The notes under the pieces: generated by a model
Told to the model about the DNA's origin: nothing
The model's input: only the letters and a program-made list of their open reading frames with translations
Database searches by the model: none
Position numbers and translations under genes: made by a program
NCBI RefSeq assembly: GCF_000158815.1
Contig: NZ_GG657738.1
Span: 3,406,972 to 3,470,971 of the forward strand
Length of the DNA stretch: 64,000 bases
DNA from: Micromonospora sp. ATCC 39149
GTDB taxonomy: Bacteria > Actinomycetota > Actinomycetes > Mycobacteriales > Micromonosporaceae
Direction: 5' to 3'
Part shown: piece by piece, positions 62,642 through 64,000 of the stretch
Position numbering within the stretch: the stretch's first letter is position 1
Layout of the letters: each line of letters begins with the position of its first letter

Positions 62642-63129
62642 GGCCGGTCCGCCGGTCGCTGCCACAGGCCGGTCTTGCCGCCCTCCTTGCGCAGGACCCG
62701 CACCGCGTCGACCGACGCCGCCGGGTCGACGGCCTTGACCATGTCGACCAGGGCGAGTCCGGCGACCGCGACGGCCGTCAGCGCCTCCATCTCCACGCCG
62801 GTACGGTCGGCGGTCCTCGCGGTGGCGGTGATCTCGACGGTGTCGTCGGTCAGCGCGAACTCGACCGTCACGCCGTGCAGCGCGATCGGGTGGCAGAGCG
62901 GGATCAGGTCGGAGGTCCGCTTCGCGCCCATGATGCCGGCAAGCCGGCCGGCGGCGAGCGCGTCGCCCTTGGGCAGCCCGTCGCGGCGCAGCAGGTCGAC
63001 CACCTCGGGGGTGGTCCGCAGCCGGCCGGCGGCCGTCGCGAGCCTGCCGGAGACCGCCTTGGCGGAGACGTCGACCATACGGGCCGCGCCCGCCGCGTCG
63101 ACGTGGGTGAGCTGCCCGGGATCCGTCAC
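62638..63129 (-). CDS. moaC: Cyclic pyranopterin monophosphate synthase MoaC
   Basis: The 163-residue enzyme has TDPGQLTHVDAAGAARMVDVS, GIMGAKRTSDLIPLCHPIAL and GVEMEALTAVAVAGLALVDMVKAVD, the MoaC signature with the conserved KKTxD-like KAVD. It works with MoaA on GTP. TAGGCT lies 7 nt before GTG 63129; a longer frame from 63228 is not conserved. mog overlaps downstream. Confidence 0.93.
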   Translation of the reverse strand: MTDPGQLTHVDAAGAARMVDVSAKAVSGRLATAAGRLRTTPEVVDLLRRDGLPKGDALAAGRLAGIMGAKRTSDLIPLCHPIALHGVTVEFALTDDTVEITATARTADRTGVEMEALTAVAVAGLALVDMVKAVDPAASVDAVRVLRKEGGKTGLWQRPADRP

Positions 63130-63136
63130 GGTCGTG

Positions 63137-63142
63137 AGCCTA
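63137..63142 (-). promoter_or_regulatory. -10 box, leaderless moaC
   Basis: On the minus strand TAGGCT, 7 nt, then GTG at 63129. Confidence 0.55.
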
Positions 63143-63704
63143 TCCTCCGGGCGGCGCGCCTCCGGTCGCCGACGGTGGGTGTCCGCAGGGAATCTGTAGG
63201 GCGTCGATTTCCCACGGCTACCTGGCATAAGGCCGCATAACAGATCAAAGTGACATCAAATCTCAGGCCAGTCGGCCGACTAATGGCGACGCCCAGACAA
63301 TTCATTGAGCTCACCGCGAGTACCACGCGACGAACCGGCACCCGCACGTGGAGTTACTGGACGGACCGGGGAGAGACGAATGGGAAGCGCGATCCGATAA
63401 TCATGGCAGAACTCCCAAAAGCAGCGCGGTGAGTTTCCGGACAGAGACGGTGAGTAACAGAAACCGTAAACCTTGCCGCATACTGCGCATATGGACACTT
63501 AATCGCCCGAACAACCACGAAACGCCTTAAGATTCTGCACATCAGCCAGGCCCGGGCAGCAACGGCCGACGAAGGACCTGAGACGAAAGGTGGGACCATG
63601 AAGGCGCACGACTGGCTCTGATCGATACTTTCTCTGAGGCCTGACCGGCCGTAAAGTTCCGAGATACGCACTGCCAGGAATCATGAACGGCAGAGGGACG
63701 AAAC
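63143..63704. other. Non-coding gap of about 560 bp with lower GC
   Basis: Base composition drops well below the window average and no gene is supported. A tiny frame ATGAAGGCGCACGAC...TGA at 63598-63621 encodes MKAHDWL and has AAAGGTGGG in front, like a leader peptide. The rest holds promoter-like AT-rich stretches for the membrane gene at 63705. I found no clear riboswitch or tRNA. Confidence 0.4.
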
Positions 63705-64000
63705 GTGACTCGGACCACCAGACACGACAGTGAGACCGATCGGCGGCTTCTGCTGCTTGTCGGTCTCGTCGTGTTTCTCGCCGCAGCCGCCGTCGCGCTG
63801 AGCGTGTACCGAATCGCATCCGGCGGACCGCCCGGCCACCGGGAACTCGTCCAGGCGTCGACGGTCGTCTTCCTCGTGGCGGTGGCGGCAACCGTCAACG
63901 TGCGAATCCGCATCCGGGCCACCACGCACGGCGTCTCCTGGACCGAGGTCGCGGTGCTCGTCGGGCTCGCGGTCGCACCGGTTCCCTGGGTGATCCTCGC
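63705..64000 (+). CDS. Membrane protein, N-terminal part only (runs off the window)
   Basis: The first 98 residues are visible. A charged start TRTTRHDSETDRR is followed by a helix LLLLVGLVVFLAAAAVALSV, another helix TVVFLVAVAATVNVRI, and the start of a third (EVAVLVGLAVAPVPWVIL). It is an integral membrane protein, perhaps the sensor part of a signalling enzyme such as an HD-GYP or diguanylate protein, but no such domain is in view. AGAGGG lies about 8 nt before GTG 63705. Confidence 0.6.
   Translation, partial: MTRTTRHDSETDRRLLLLVGLVVFLAAAAVALSVYRIASGGPPGHRELVQASTVVFLVAVAATVNVRIRIRATTHGVSWTEVAVLVGLAVAPVPWVIL

Overview
The window is very high-GC DNA from an actinomycete, most likely the family Micromonosporaceae (Micromonospora or a close relative). 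The supports are strong G/C third-position bias, many GTG starts, a SigE-family sigma factor, a proteasome activator ending in GQYL, three LytR-CpsA-Psr enzymes, DUF5926 and LppU-like proteins. Nearly all of it is ordinary chromosomal coding sequence. I see no rRNA, tRNA, CRISPR array, prophage or complete insertion sequence.

Layout. 0.1-11.2 kb: a DUF4173-type membrane protein, two separate small-membrane-protein plus acetate-type symporter modules, an ABC exporter and small metabolic proteins. 11.3-17.4 kb: a sugar-nucleotide epimerase/decarboxylase, three tandem LCP cell-wall ligases, a rhodanese and a GDPD, which form an envelope block. 17.7-24.7 kb: a GAF-PAS histidine kinase, a broken GHKL ATPase gene, arginine deiminase, NERD, PAS, ACT and lipoprotein genes. 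24.7-34.3 kb: prephenate dehydratase (damaged reading frame), AIM24, a zincin, OsmC, two HAD phosphatases, the proteasome activator Bpa, a hydrolase, an ABC-type binding lipoprotein, and a dimethylargininase divergent from an Lrp regulator. 34.4-45 kb: a secreted copper LPMO, a YbjN-type protein, MobA, a sigma/anti-sigma pair, FdhD, a broken XRE/NB-ARC regulator, a secreted protease with a CBM2, and DUF4192. 45-64 kb: a damaged fructosamine-kinase gene, moaA-moaD, a phosphoesterase, a PHP-UvrD helicase fusion, a prepilin peptidase, an EamA transporter, two LppU-like paralogues, an AAA ATPase with a striking operator region, GNAT, DoxX, a GT87 mannosyltransferase, moeA-moaE, moaC-mog, and the start of a membrane protein.

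Genes that work together: molybdenum-cofactor synthesis is almost complete (moaA, moaC, moaD, moaE, mog, moeA, mobA) with fdhD, but it is spread over five loci in 26 kb. Arginine and methylarginine breakdown is represented by arcA and the dimethylargininase/Lrp pair.

The most notable non-coding signals are: (1) a dispersed hairpin element of about 54 bp in six copies, four of them starting at a stop codon; (2) about 20 start codons with a -10-like hexamer (TANNNT or CANNNT) only 5-8 nt upstream and no ribosome-binding site, which points to leaderless mRNAs and was used to choose starts; (3) a twice-repeated operator GTCTAG-N8-CTAGAC before the AAA ATPase gene; (4) many perfect stem-loops at convergent gene ends. 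Five genes carry small frame-breaking indels, mostly one extra base in a G/C run, and two short patches are dense in them. Assembly error is at least as likely as true gene decay.
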